64,000 nt of DNA, taken from positions 1-64,000 of the forward strand of contig JASHOF010000044.1 in the NCBI GenBank assembly GCA_030041255.1, given 5' to 3'. This document shows, one piece after another, positions 47,778 through 56,800 of this stretch; within the stretch, counting starts at the first letter, position 1, and each line of letters opens with the position of its first letter. The notes below the pieces were generated by a model, which was not told the origin of the DNA, ran no database searches, and worked only from the letters and a program-made list of their open reading frames with translations. Source of the stretch: Acetobacteraceae bacterium. GTDB lineage: Bacteria; Pseudomonadota; Alphaproteobacteria; Acetobacterales; Acetobacteraceae. Position numbers and translations under genes: made by a program.

Positions 47778-48029
47778 TTATTTGCTGCCGGCCGGCAGTT
47801 CCTTCCAGAGACGAACGTTATGCTCCTGCGCCCTGGCCACCAGGCAGACGATGCACACGAAGCAGACGAAGCAGACGACACAACTGACGGCCGGGATCTG
47901 CCCCGCCTTCACCGGCTTCATCGCCCTGAGTTCGAACTTCACCTGCTCGCCGCCGAGGACCTGGGCTGCCTTCAGCTTTTCGATACTGATATCACCGCGA
48001 ACCTGCATGGTTCCGGGACGTTCCGCCAT
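47778..48029 (-). CDS. Candidate RiPP precursor peptide with (Cys-x-x)5 array
   Basis: An 83-aa peptide. ATG at 48029 has a textbook ribosome site (AAGGAGG, 5 nt spacing), stronger than any other gene of the operon. Residues 1-48 would be the leader (GTMQVRGDISIEKLKAAQVL, GGEQVKFELRAMKPV). Residues 50-64 read CVVCFVCFVCIVCLV, with Cys at exactly 50, 53, 56, 59 and 62 and hydrophobic residues between. A hydrophilic tail of about 19 residues (RAQEHNVRLWKELPAGSK) follows. The array is encoded by a 9-nt repeat (TGY-NTC-GTC) on the minus strand. It is the first gene of the minus-strand unit. A membrane-anchored Cys peptide not modified by the operon enzymes remains an alternative. Confidence 0.75.
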   Translation of the reverse strand: MAERPGTMQVRGDISIEKLKAAQVLGGEQVKFELRAMKPVKAGQIPAVSCVVCFVCFVCIVCLVARAQEHNVRLWKELPAGSK

Positions 48030-48055
48030 CGGTGCCTCCTTGAGTCGCTATCAAA

Positions 48056-48081
48056 ATGTTTTTAGCCCCATGTTTTTAGCC
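48056..48081. promoter_or_regulatory. Tandem 12-nt direct repeat upstream of the precursor gene
   Basis: ATGTTTTTAGCC at 48056-48067 and again at 48070-48081, spaced so that copies start 14 nt apart, in an AT-rich patch 27-52 nt before the precursor ATG. On the minus strand it reads GGCTAAAAACAT twice. It could be the operator of a dimeric regulator or part of the promoter; no regulator gene is in the operon. Confidence 0.5.
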
Positions 48082-48207
48082 TCGGCATTTTCGTTATGCA
48101 ACAGGAATTTCTTCGGTGCCGTTTTGTTCCGCCTCGAGCAGATCGCGATCAGATGGAATCGGCTGATCGCGTGAAGATGCTCGCCAAAACAAAGAGCGAT
48201 TTATTCA

Positions 48208-48257
48208 AGCCCGCGATCCACGCCCTCCGACGATTCCGCCGCGGGCGATCGCGGGCT
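48208..48257. repeat. Dispersed palindromic repeat, copy 2
   Basis: AGCCCGCGATC (48208-48218) and GATCGCGGGCT (48247-48257) form an 11-bp inverted repeat with CACGCCCTCCGACGATTCC inside. It lies between the end of tssJ and the precursor promoter, and is the best-preserved member of the family seen at 12829 and 62563. Confidence 0.75.
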
Positions 48258-48289
48258 GCCGCGTCACGTTGCCGGCGCGGGAAGGGGGC

Positions 48290-48754
48290 TCAGGAGGTGC
48301 CGCTGGCGAGCGTGGCCTTGAGGCCGGAGATGGTGAGCGTAAGCGCGCTCGGTCCGCTCGCCGCAACCGGCGCGGAAAGTCGCCAGGTTGCGTGATCGAT
48401 GTCGCGAAACAGGACCGCGATGCCGACGAACTGGGTGCCCTTCTGCAGCGTGCGGGTGATGGTCTTGCTTTGCGCCGGCGGCATGACGAACTGCTCGGAC
48501 GCCAGGAGGTCGGCGCCCAGCGTCTGCTGCTTCTGCTCGACCAGCGCGAAGAAATCGGCGCGATCGAAACTGCCGGTGGCGGAAAGCTGGAACAACTGGA
48601 ACGCGACCGGCGCGGGATGACCGGTCGGATCCGGGTTCTGATCCGCCCCGGCATGCACGGTGAGGGTCAGCACGGCGGGGGGAGGCGGACCGGCCGCGCA
48701 GCGTTCGAGCACGAATGCCGATGCGAGAGCAAAAAGGGCTCGGCGGCTGGTCAT
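48290..48754 (-). CDS. tssJ: Type VI secretion lipoprotein TssJ
   Basis: A 154-aa exported protein. The signal peptide RRALFALASAFVLERCAAG has a weak lipobox before Cys19. The mature part (LTVHAGADQNPDPTGHPAPV, AFQLFQLSATGSFDRADFFA) is the TssJ/VasD/SciN family, with the C-terminal FRDIDHATWRLSAPVAASG. TssJ anchors the T6SS membrane complex to the outer membrane. ATG overlaps the tagH stop by 4 nt. Neighbouring core genes (tssK, tssL, tssM, tssBC) are not in the window. Confidence 0.85.
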   Translation of the reverse strand: MTSRRALFALASAFVLERCAAGPPPPAVLTLTVHAGADQNPDPTGHPAPVAFQLFQLSATGSFDRADFFALVEQKQQTLGADLLASEQFVMPPAQSKTITRTLQKGTQFVGIAVLFRDIDHATWRLSAPVAASGPSALTLTISGLKATLASGTS

Positions 48755-50154
48755 GAGGGCTCCCTTCCCCGGGTGGCGATCTCAGCCAGTGCCTGTTCGT
48801 AGGCACGGGCGAAAGCCTTGCCGAAGACGCTGTCGAAATCATCGGCGAGTCCGGCAGAAACCTCGGCGTGCAGCTTCTCGAAGGCGTCCCAGGCGCGCGC
48901 CTTGCGGTTGGCGGCAAGCGCCATCAGCCCGCCGGCGCCGGAGGCACCGGAGAGCGTTGCTGGATCGAAGCGTTTGACCAGCGCGCGCACCGCCGCCTGC
49001 ATCGCCGAAGTGGTGGCCAGCTCGTGCTGGCGGATGTCCCTGAGCGCGTCGGCGACCGCCTCGTCCGGACCCATGTCGGTGCGGCGGCCGACGCCGATCA
49101 GCGCTGCCAGGGCATCTTCGTCGCCGGCCGAGAACTTGAGCGGGTTGTTGCCGTGGGCACGGATGATCGTCTGCTCGATCCGGAACTCGCCCTTGATGGC
49201 GGCGCGCGCGATCAGCGCCTGGCGGAGGCCGCTGACCAGGGCTCGGAAGGCCGCCCCGAGCGCGGTCATCGCCGCCGCGGGATCGGCGGGCCGGGAATCC
49301 GGCACGCCGGCGCCGGCCAGGAACGCTGCCAGCAGGCCGGAATCGGCGGCCGGAGCGGCGTCGCGCGGGGCTGCCGCAACGGCAGGGGAAGGAGAGGCCG
49401 GCGGGGCAGGAGCGACGGCGTGCACCGGGGCTGGAGCGGGCTCCATGGCAGGGGGCGGCACGGCGGCAGGGGGAGGCGCGGCGAGGGGAGGAGCGGCAGC
49501 CGGCACGGAAGCCGCCGGAGGCAAGAGGGACTCCTCGGAATCCCAATCGTCCGGCAGCAGTTCGCTGGTCGGCTGCGGCGGGCGGAAAGCGTCCTCGACC
49601 GACGGCCCATGGTCTGCCATCACCGGGCCGGCGAAGGGCTCCTCGGCAGGATCCGGGGCCAGCGGATCGAAATCCGGCGGCAGCGCGAAAGCGGGCCTTT
49701 GATCGGCCGTTGCAGCACCGCCGAACGGTTGCCCGCCGGCCGGACCAAGCACCGCCGCGAACGGGTCGTCGCCGAATGGATCGGCCGGCTGGGGCATGCG
49801 CCGTGCCGGCGCGATCGAGGGCGAGAACTGCTCCGCCTCTTCGGCAATCCGCGCCTCGATCTCGTACGGGCCGAGCCGGAGCCGATCCCCGTCTCTGAGT
49901 GTCCGCGGCGCACCCGGGCCGATCGGCTCCGCCTCGCGGTTGAGGAAGGTGCCGTTGGTCGAAAGATCGGCGAGCTGCCAGGTGCCGGCACGGAAGGCGA
50001 GCACGCAGTGGCGCTTCGAGAGATGCCGCTCCGGATCGGCCAGCACCCAGTCATTCTCGTTCCCACGGCCGATGCTGAACTCGCCGCCGCGAAGTTCGCG
50101 CGTTTCGGGCGCGACCTGATCCGGGCAGCGCAGCACGGAGAGTGTGAGCGTCAT
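48751..50154 (-). CDS. tagH: T6SS-associated FHA-domain protein TagH
   Basis: A 467-aa protein. An FHA domain spans residues about 18-90 (GGEFSIGRGNENDWVLADPE, LSKRHCVLAFRAGTWQLADL, STNGTFLN), a phospho-Thr binding module. Then a very Pro/Ala-rich linker (about 130-280), and the TagH C-terminal region (AFRALVSGLRQALIARAAIK, DEALAALIGVGRRTDMGPDE, FDSVFGKAFARAYEQALAEI). In other species FHA proteins control T6SS assembly through Thr phosphorylation. No kinase or phosphatase gene is nearby. Confidence 0.88.
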   Translation of the reverse strand: MTLTLSVLRCPDQVAPETRELRGGEFSIGRGNENDWVLADPERHLSKRHCVLAFRAGTWQLADLSTNGTFLNREAEPIGPGAPRTLRDGDRLRLGPYEIEARIAEEAEQFSPSIAPARRMPQPADPFGDDPFAAVLGPAGGQPFGGAATADQRPAFALPPDFDPLAPDPAEEPFAGPVMADHGPSVEDAFRPPQPTSELLPDDWDSEESLLPPAASVPAAAPPLAAPPPAAVPPPAMEPAPAPVHAVAPAPPASPSPAVAAAPRDAAPAADSGLLAAFLAGAGVPDSRPADPAAAMTALGAAFRALVSGLRQALIARAAIKGEFRIEQTIIRAHGNNPLKFSAGDEDALAALIGVGRRTDMGPDEAVADALRDIRQHELATTSAMQAAVRALVKRFDPATLSGASGAGGLMALAANRKARAWDAFEKLHAEVSAGLADDFDSVFGKAFARAYEQALAEIATRGREPS

Positions 50155-50158
50155 CGCG

Positions 50159-50449
50159 CTAGCCGATCAGCACCGTCGGAAGGCCGAGCACGATCACCCC
50201 GCCATGGGCGGTCGGATCCCCCATCCTGGCGGCCGGCATACCGCCGAGCAGCACCGTCGGCGACCCGGGAAGGATGGTGTCCGGCGGCCCGACGCAGGTG
50301 CAGAGCCCGCCCACGACCGCCGCCGGCATGCTGCCGATCAATACCGTCGGCACCCCGGGCGGCAGGATCGGCCCGCCGACATGCGGCACCAGCACGGTCA
50401 CCATCGGACAGGTGTGCAGGCAGCCGACAAAGGCCGCAGGCTGGCCCAT
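50159..50449 (-). CDS. PAAR-domain spike-tip protein
   Basis: A 96-aa protein made of PAAR-type repeats: GVPTVLIGSMPAAVVGG, GSPTVLLGGMPAARMGD and GLPTVLIG, with Cys and His residues for the tip metal site (CLHTCPMV, CTCVGPP, DPTAHGG). It caps the VgrG trimer of the T6SS spike. There is no effector extension. ATG at 50449 touches the stop of the upstream gene. Confidence 0.88.
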   Translation of the reverse strand: MGQPAAFVGCLHTCPMVTVLVPHVGGPILPPGVPTVLIGSMPAAVVGGLCTCVGPPDTILPGSPTVLLGGMPAARMGDPTAHGGVIVLGLPTVLIG

Positions 50450-51039
50450 CACTCCTCCTCGGGCGGCAGCCTTCCAGGCCCGCCCGCAGCGATGTTGTGG
50501 GCGCTGTCGAGAAAGCGGGCAAGCCTGTCCTTCTGTCGTTCGGGCTTCGCGCGCACCGCCGCCAGCGCCACCGCGCCGGCCACCGCGGTGCCGGTGAGAT
50601 GGTCGGCCGGCGGCACGGCAGGCTGGCCGAGCGGGGACATCGAATCCCCGCTCCAGAAAGCGGCCACCGCGGCCCACGCCTCCGGGCTGCCGAACCCGGC
50701 CTGCTGGGCAGCGGCAAAGGCGGCGCGGCGCGGCTCATCGGATTGGCGGCGCACCCACTGCTCGGCCTGCGCGACGGCGGTGCGGTCGGGTTCCGGAAGG
50801 TTGGCGGGCGCCGTGTGGTGCGCGCACATGCAGGCCCACCACGTGGCCTCCCGCTTCGGCAGCGCATGGGCCAGGAGGCGCGTCGCCTCGATGAGAAAGC
50901 CACGACCCTCCAGGCGCTCCAGCGCCTCGGAGGTCGCCGCACACCCTTCCAGCAAAGCACTCGCCTCGGCCGGAAGGTCGAGCCGTTTCCGCACCTCTGC
51001 GAGATCGCTATCCACCAGCTTGACCAGCGCTGCCCCCAT
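50449..51039 (-). CDS. Uncharacterised T6SS-cluster protein (DUF6931-like)
   Basis: A 196-aa protein rich in Ala, Arg and Leu: VKLVDSDLAEVRKRLDLPAE, KREATWWACMCAHHTAPANL and QAEQWVRRQSDEPRRAAFAA. All helical by composition, no signal peptide and no membrane segment. The ATWWAC motif is characteristic of a small family found between vgrG and PAAR genes in alphaproteobacterial T6SS islands. A chaperone-like or loading role is inferred only from position. Confidence 0.7.
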   Translation of the reverse strand: MGAALVKLVDSDLAEVRKRLDLPAEASALLEGCAATSEALERLEGRGFLIEATRLLAHALPKREATWWACMCAHHTAPANLPEPDRTAVAQAEQWVRRQSDEPRRAAFAAAQQAGFGSPEAWAAVAAFWSGDSMSPLGQPAVPPADHLTGTAVAGAVALAAVRAKPERQKDRLARFLDSAHNIAAGGPGRLPPEEE

Positions 51040-51052
51040 CTTCGGTCACGCG

Positions 51053-53014
51053 TCAGTTCACTTGGACAATTCCGCCCTTCAAAGTCAGCATCCCAGACCC
51101 GCTGACCTGCGCCATCGGCCCCTGGAGATTGAGCATCGCCGTGGCCGCAGCCTTGATCATCGTGCCGTTGATGGCGACGCCCGTGGGGTCGATCTTGATG
51201 CTGTTGTTGCCGACCGAAAGGGTGATGCTGGAGGTGTCCATCTTCACGCTGCTCACCGCTCCGACCGCCAGTTGGATGGCCTGCGCCCCGGAGACCTTCA
51301 CCGAGCCTGCCTGCGCATTCACGACTATGTTACCGCTGGACGAGGTGATCGTATAATCCTTTTGCGAAGTGTGGCTGACCGTGCCTTGGACGGAGAGGGT
51401 CCGGTTCCCGTCGATGGTGATCGATTCGTCCTTCTTTATCGTTACCGTCCGGTTGTTGCCCACCGAGAGCGACTGGTTGTTCTCGACCTCGGTCGTCAGG
51501 TCCTTCTCGGCATGCAGCAGCACGACCTCGCTGCCCGACGTGTCGTCGAATGACAACTCCGAGTAGTTGGAGGTGCCGCCACCGGCCGAAGAGCGGCTGC
51601 GGAAGCCGCTCTTGGTCTGCTGGTCGGGCAGCGCGAAGGGCGGCTTCTGCTGACCGTTGTAGAAGCAGCCGATCACCACCGGCTGGTCGGGGTCCCCGTA
51701 CATGAAGGCGACCGCGACCTCGCTGCCTTGGCGCGGCATGTGCTGCCAGCCCCAGCCATTGCCGCTCCAGGGCTGGATGACGCGCACCCAGATCGCGTTC
51801 GACCCGGTTTCGGACTGCCGGTGATCCCAGAAGAACTGCACCTTGATCCGGCCGATCGCCTCGCTGTCGATCTCGCCGGAGGCGGTGAGCACGACTGCCG
51901 AATAGACCCCGGTCATGCGCGGTCGCGGGGTGGCGAAGGGCTGCCGCCAGGTCGTCGCGTTGGGGAAGGCGGTGAAGCTGTTCCGGTAGCTGATGTCGCC
52001 GCCGCCGGCGAGCCAGGTCGGGTCGGAGAAATCGTGCACCACCCTCTGGATGACGAACTGCGCATTCGAATCGCCGGTCATCGGATCGGTCGCGAGCGTG
52101 AAGCGGCCACCCGGGAAGAAGCCCTCGTGCTGGCTCCCTCCCTCGTAGAGGGCCGCCGCCGCGTCGGCCGCTTCGGACTGGAACTTGGCGCGGTTGTTGA
52201 GGATATCGGTCTCGGCGGAACGCCCCGGCCACAGATAGACAGCCCGCTGCGAGGCACCGCTGGCCTTGAGCAGCGTGCTGCTGGTCCCGCTCGGCTGGTT
52301 CACGGAGACCGGATCGTAGTCGGAGAGGGTGACCGAGCCCCAGGCGGTTTCATTACATAGTCGGAACGCCGTCAGCACATCGTAGTTGCCGCCCGTTTCG
52401 GCGAACGTCAAGCTGCCATTGCTGATCGCCTGGAAGGCGCCGTTGTAATCCAGGATTACCAGCGTGTGCGCGCTCTCGGTATGCTCGAAATAATAATAGA
52501 GACCTTCCTCTTCCATCAGCCGGCTGACGAAAGCGAGATCGGTCTCGTTGTACTGGGTGGTGTACGGGCGCGTCGCCGGCGAACCCTGGAGCTTGGTCTC
52601 GTAGGTGATTCCCGTCTCACCGAAGATGGTCTGGAGAATGTCGGTCACGCTGGCATCCGGGAAGATCCGGCAATCGATGGTCTGGTTCAGGAACCAGAGC
52701 TTTGGCACCACCTCGAAACGATAGAACCCATAGCCACGCAGCGCGGTGCCGTGCGTGGTGAGGCGCCTGATCATGCCGTTGAAATAGCGCTGCGGGCCGC
52801 CCGGGCGCGCCACCGTCAGCGACAGCGGCTGGAACAGATAGCTGTCGGGCGAGAGCGGCGCGCCGGAGGCGTAGAAGTCGATGGTCAGAACAAAGGGCGT
52901 GCTGATCGCCTCTTCGGCGTGGAAGCCGACCGGGATGAATCCAGTGGCCGTGCCGCTGACGGCGATGCTGAGTGCACGCTCACCCGTCCCTCCTCCACCC
53001 GCGGAGTCGGACAT
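51053..53014 (-). CDS. vgrG: T6SS spike protein VgrG
   Basis: A 653-aa trimeric spike protein. N-terminal gp27-like part (FHAEEAISTPFVLTIDFYAS, RPYTTQYNETDLAFVSRLME, EEGLYYYFEHTESAHTLVIL), gp5-OB fold (GRIKVQFFWDHRQSETGSNA, WVRVIQPWSGNGWGWQHMPR, QGSEVAVAFMYGDPDQPVV), then beta-helix repeats (NNRTVTIKKDESITIDGNRT). It ends with the helix and has no effector domain. ATG at 53014 has AAGGAG 6 nt upstream; the frame is open to 53194 but that is antisense over the neighbour. It heads the small T6SS operon. Confidence 0.93.
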   Translation of the reverse strand: MSDSAGGGGTGERALSIAVSGTATGFIPVGFHAEEAISTPFVLTIDFYASGAPLSPDSYLFQPLSLTVARPGGPQRYFNGMIRRLTTHGTALRGYGFYRFEVVPKLWFLNQTIDCRIFPDASVTDILQTIFGETGITYETKLQGSPATRPYTTQYNETDLAFVSRLMEEEGLYYYFEHTESAHTLVILDYNGAFQAISNGSLTFAETGGNYDVLTAFRLCNETAWGSVTLSDYDPVSVNQPSGTSSTLLKASGASQRAVYLWPGRSAETDILNNRAKFQSEAADAAAALYEGGSQHEGFFPGGRFTLATDPMTGDSNAQFVIQRVVHDFSDPTWLAGGGDISYRNSFTAFPNATTWRQPFATPRPRMTGVYSAVVLTASGEIDSEAIGRIKVQFFWDHRQSETGSNAIWVRVIQPWSGNGWGWQHMPRQGSEVAVAFMYGDPDQPVVIGCFYNGQQKPPFALPDQQTKSGFRSRSSAGGGTSNYSELSFDDTSGSEVVLLHAEKDLTTEVENNQSLSVGNNRTVTIKKDESITIDGNRTLSVQGTVSHTSQKDYTITSSSGNIVVNAQAGSVKVSGAQAIQLAVGAVSSVKMDTSSITLSVGNNSIKIDPTGVAINGTMIKAAATAMLNLQGPMAQVSGSGMLTLKGGIVQVN

Positions 53015-53087
53015 CAAGGTCTCCTTCCGAACCGCAGCCCTTTTACCCGCCGGAACCGCAGCGGCAAACAAACTCTCCCGTGACCGC

Positions 53088-53687
53088 TCAGCCGGCCGTG
53101 CCCGGCCCGGCCGGCCCGTTAAGGGCAAGCCGGGCCTCGACCACGCCCGGCGCCCCCGGTTCTCGATGCAGTTCGAACCCGAGGTGGCTCGCAAATTTCA
53201 ACATCCCGGCGTTCTCGGCCAGCACCTCCCCGGTCATCCGTGCCAGCCCGCGCCTCCGCGCCCAGCCGATCAGCCGGTGCATCAAGAGGGTTCCCAGGCC
53301 CTTCCGTTGCATGTCCTCCTGCACCACGATCGCGAACTCGCCCTCGCGCCGCCCCGGCAGGCAGGCAAGGCGCACGACCCCAACCGTCTCCCCGCTCGCT
53401 TCCCGGATGGCGATGATCGCGGTCTCGGTTATGTGATCGACCGCAGTGAGGCGGGTGATCTCCTCCTCGGGCAACTCATGGACGGCCGTGAAAAAGCGAA
53501 ACCGCAGGTCCGCGGGCGAGAGGCGCCCGACGAACGCGCGATGCGCCCCGGCATCCGCAGGCCGGATCGGCCGGATTTGCAGCCACTCTCCACCGAGCCG
53601 GACCCGTTCGGTCTCGTCGGCCGGCGGGTCGAGAGTATGCCGATCAGGAGTATTCGGGGGCGAGGAGTTGGCCGCCGGCGACCCCAT
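53088..53687 (-). CDS. GNAT acetyltransferase of the protein-lysine (Pat) type
   Basis: A protein of about 199 aa. RPIRPADAGAHRAFVGRLSP, LRFRFFTAVHELPEEEITRL and the acetyl-CoA loop VVQEDMQRKGLGTLLMHRLI fit the stand-alone acetyltransferase domain related to the Pat/AcuA-type enzymes. The motif A arginine run (QRKGLG) is intact. Start ATG at 53687 (GAGGG upstream) is preferred over 53726. It lies between vgrG and gdhB on opposite strands and could act on a metabolic enzyme, but no target can be read. Confidence 0.82.
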   Translation of the reverse strand: MGSPAANSSPPNTPDRHTLDPPADETERVRLGGEWLQIRPIRPADAGAHRAFVGRLSPADLRFRFFTAVHELPEEEITRLTAVDHITETAIIAIREASGETVGVVRLACLPGRREGEFAIVVQEDMQRKGLGTLLMHRLIGWARRRGLARMTGEVLAENAGMLKFASHLGFELHREPGAPGVVEARLALNGPAGPGTAG

Positions 53688-53875
53688 CGTGATGGCCCTC
53701 GTGCACCGTGCAATCCCGCAATGCATTAACCTGTATCAATTCTCCCGTTCCACCCCGCGCCCCCGGGGGTGCCGCCCGCGCGCCGGCGCCTCCCTGGCGT
53801 TCCCCCGCTCCGCGATACCGCCGGAGGGCACGGTGATCTACGCTCCTCGCCACTGGCGCGGCGGGGGAGACACCC

Positions 53876-56800
53876 ATGGCAGCGGACGATTCCGATCACT
53901 CATCAAAGGTGCCGAGCGCCGTTCCGGTCACGACATCCGCCGAGTTCGCGGAGATGCTTTTCCGCCGCTCCGCCCGCGAGGACCTGGCGCGCTATCTTTC
54001 GGCCGACCTCGAAGACCTGGCTGCCGACGCCCTCCGGCATCTCGCCCTGCCGCGCACCTCCGGGCCCGACCTCCGCCTTTCCGACCATGAATTCGTCATC
54101 GACGGCCGCGCCGACGAGATCACCGTGCTCGAGGTGGTCAACGACAACATGCCTTTTCTGCTCGACTCGACTCTCGGCGAGCTGGCGGCCCAGGGCCTCG
54201 AGCCGCAACTCGTGGCGCATCCGATCCTGGCCGTCGAACGCGGCCGCGACGGCTCGCTCACCCGCCTCGAAGGCGACGCCGGGGCGGTGTCGCAGCCAGG
54301 CTTCCAGCGCGAAAGCCTGATCCACATCCATCTGAGCCGGATCGACGATCCGGCGGCGCGCGCCAGCCTCACCCGGGGGCTCGGCCGGACCTATGCGGAC
54401 GTGGCACTCGCGGTCGAGGACTGGGCCGGCATGTGGGCGCGAATCGACGAGGTGATCCGCGCCTACCGCACGAGCCCGCCGCCGCTGGCGGAAGACGAAC
54501 TCGCCGAGGCCGTTGCGTTCCTGCGCTGGCTGCGCAACGACAATTTCGTGTTCCTCGGCGTCCGCGAGTACCGCCTGCCGGATGGCGATGCGGCCCACGA
54601 TCCGGTGCCGGGAAGCGGGCTCGGGCTGTTGCGCGACCCGGCGGTCAGAGTGCTTCGCCGCAGCCGCGAACTGGTGGTGATGACGCCGGAAATCCGCGCC
54701 TTCCTGGCCCGGCCGCAGGCGCTGATCATCGCCAAGGCCGCCGTCACGTCGCGCGTGCATCGGCGCGCCTATCTCGACTATGTCGGAATCAAGCTCTTCT
54801 CGCCCGCCGGACGCCTGGAAGGCGAGCTCAGGCTGGTCGGCCTCTTCACGGCCAGCGCCTATACGAGCACCACGGGCGCGGTGCCCTATCTCAGGCACAA
54901 GATCGCCAAGGTGGTGGCGCGCGCCAATTTCGACCCGGCCAGCTATGCCGGCCGCGGCCTCTCCGCGGTCCTGGAAAACTATCCGCGCGACGAACTGTTC
55001 CAGATCGACGAAGACACGCTCTACCGCTTCGCGATGGCGATCATGAACCTCTCGGAGCGCCCGCGCATCCGGGCGCTGATCCGCCCCGACGAATTCGGCC
55101 GCTTCATCTCGATCCTGGTCTTCCTGCCGAAGGAACGCTACGACACGGAGGTCCGCCGGCGCGTCGGCGCCTGGCTGGCCGAGGTCTATCGGGGCCGCGT
55201 CTCGGCCGCCTATCCTGCCTATCCGGAAGGCCCGCTCGCGCGCACGCACTACATTATCGGCCGCGACGAAGGCGAGACACCACGCATCACGCAGGCTGCT
55301 CTCGAAGCAGGCATCGCGGCCATCGCCCGCACCTGGCCCGACGCGCTGCGCGAGGCCCTGGCGGCGGCCAAGGGCGGTGCCCGCGCCCGCGCCCTTGCCA
55401 GGCGTTACGCCAATGGTTTTTCCGCCGCCTATCGTGAAGCATTCCCGGCCGAGCGGGCGGTTGCCGACATCGAGATCCTGGAACGCCTCTCGCCTGACTG
55501 CTCGCGCGCGGTCAGGCTCGACCGGGTGCGGGGCGCGCCGCCGGCGCGGGCAAACCTCTCGCTCTTTTCCCTGGCGGCGGCCCTGCCGCTTTCCGAGCGC
55601 GTGCCGATCCTGGAGAATCTCGGATTCCGCGTGCTCGACGAGCGCACCTATCGCATCGATGTCGAGGGCCATGCCGGCGCCGCGCCGATCTGGCTGCACG
55701 ATATGGAGATCGACCGCGCCTCCGGTGCCGCGATCGACCTTGCCGCGATCGAACGGAAGGTGGAAGCCGCACTGCTTGCGTTGTTGCGCGGCGAGGCCGA
55801 ATCCGACGGCTACAACCGCCTCGTGCTCGAAGCCGGGCTGGAGTGGCGGGACGCCTCCCTCATGCGTGGCTTCGGGCGCTATCTGCAACAAATTCGCGCC
55901 CCCTACCCCCAGGATTATCTCGCCGCGACGCTCGCCCGCCACCAGGCCATCACGGCCCGCCTGGTCGCGCTCTTCTACGCCCGCTTCGATCCCTCTCTCG
56001 GCGAAGCCGATCGTGGCGAGCGGCAGGGAACGATCAGGGCCGATATCGAAGCGGCACTCGCGGAGGTGGCAAGCCTCGATGATGATCGCATCCTCCGCCG
56101 CTTCACCAATCTCATCGAATCTGCCGTCCGTACCAATTATTTCCAGCACGGGGCCGATCTGGCGCCACGCGAGGCGATCGCCTGCAAGTTCGACTGCCGG
56201 CGCCTCGAGGCGCTGCCCGAGCCGCGGCCGCTGTTCGAGATTTTCGTCACCAGCCCGCGCGTCGAGGCGCTGCACCTGCGCATGGGGCGGGTGGCCCGCG
56301 GCGGCATCCGCTGGTCCGACCGGCCGCAGGATTTCCGCACCGAGATCTTGAGCCTTTGCAAGGCGCAGCAGGTGAAGAACGCCGTCATCGTCCCGGTAGG
56401 TGCGAAAGGCGGCTTCGTTCCGAAGCGCCTGCCCGCGCCCGCGGACCGCCAGGCCTGGCTCGACGAAGGCACCGCAAGCTACCGCGTCTTCATCGATGCG
56501 CTGTTGCAGCTGACCGACAATATCGGCCCCGGCGGCGTCATCCCGCCCCCTGAAACCGTCCGCCACGATCCCGACGATCCCTACCTGGTCGTCGCCGCCG
56601 ACAAGGGAACCGCGAGCTTTTCCGACACCGCCAATGCGCTGGCCATCGCGCGCAACTACTGGCTCGGCGATGCCTTCGCCTCCGGCGGCAGCAACGGCTA
56701 CGACCACAAGCGCATGGGCATCACCGCGCGCGGGGCCTGGGAATCGGTGAAGCGGCACTTCCGCGCCCTCGACATCGACATCGAACGCCACCCGGTCACG

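Noticed and set aside
47820-47885. 9-nt tandem repeats as a possible CRISPR or satellite
   Set aside because: The repeat unit is coding (Cys-x-x codons) and has no spacers; it is explained by the peptide array.
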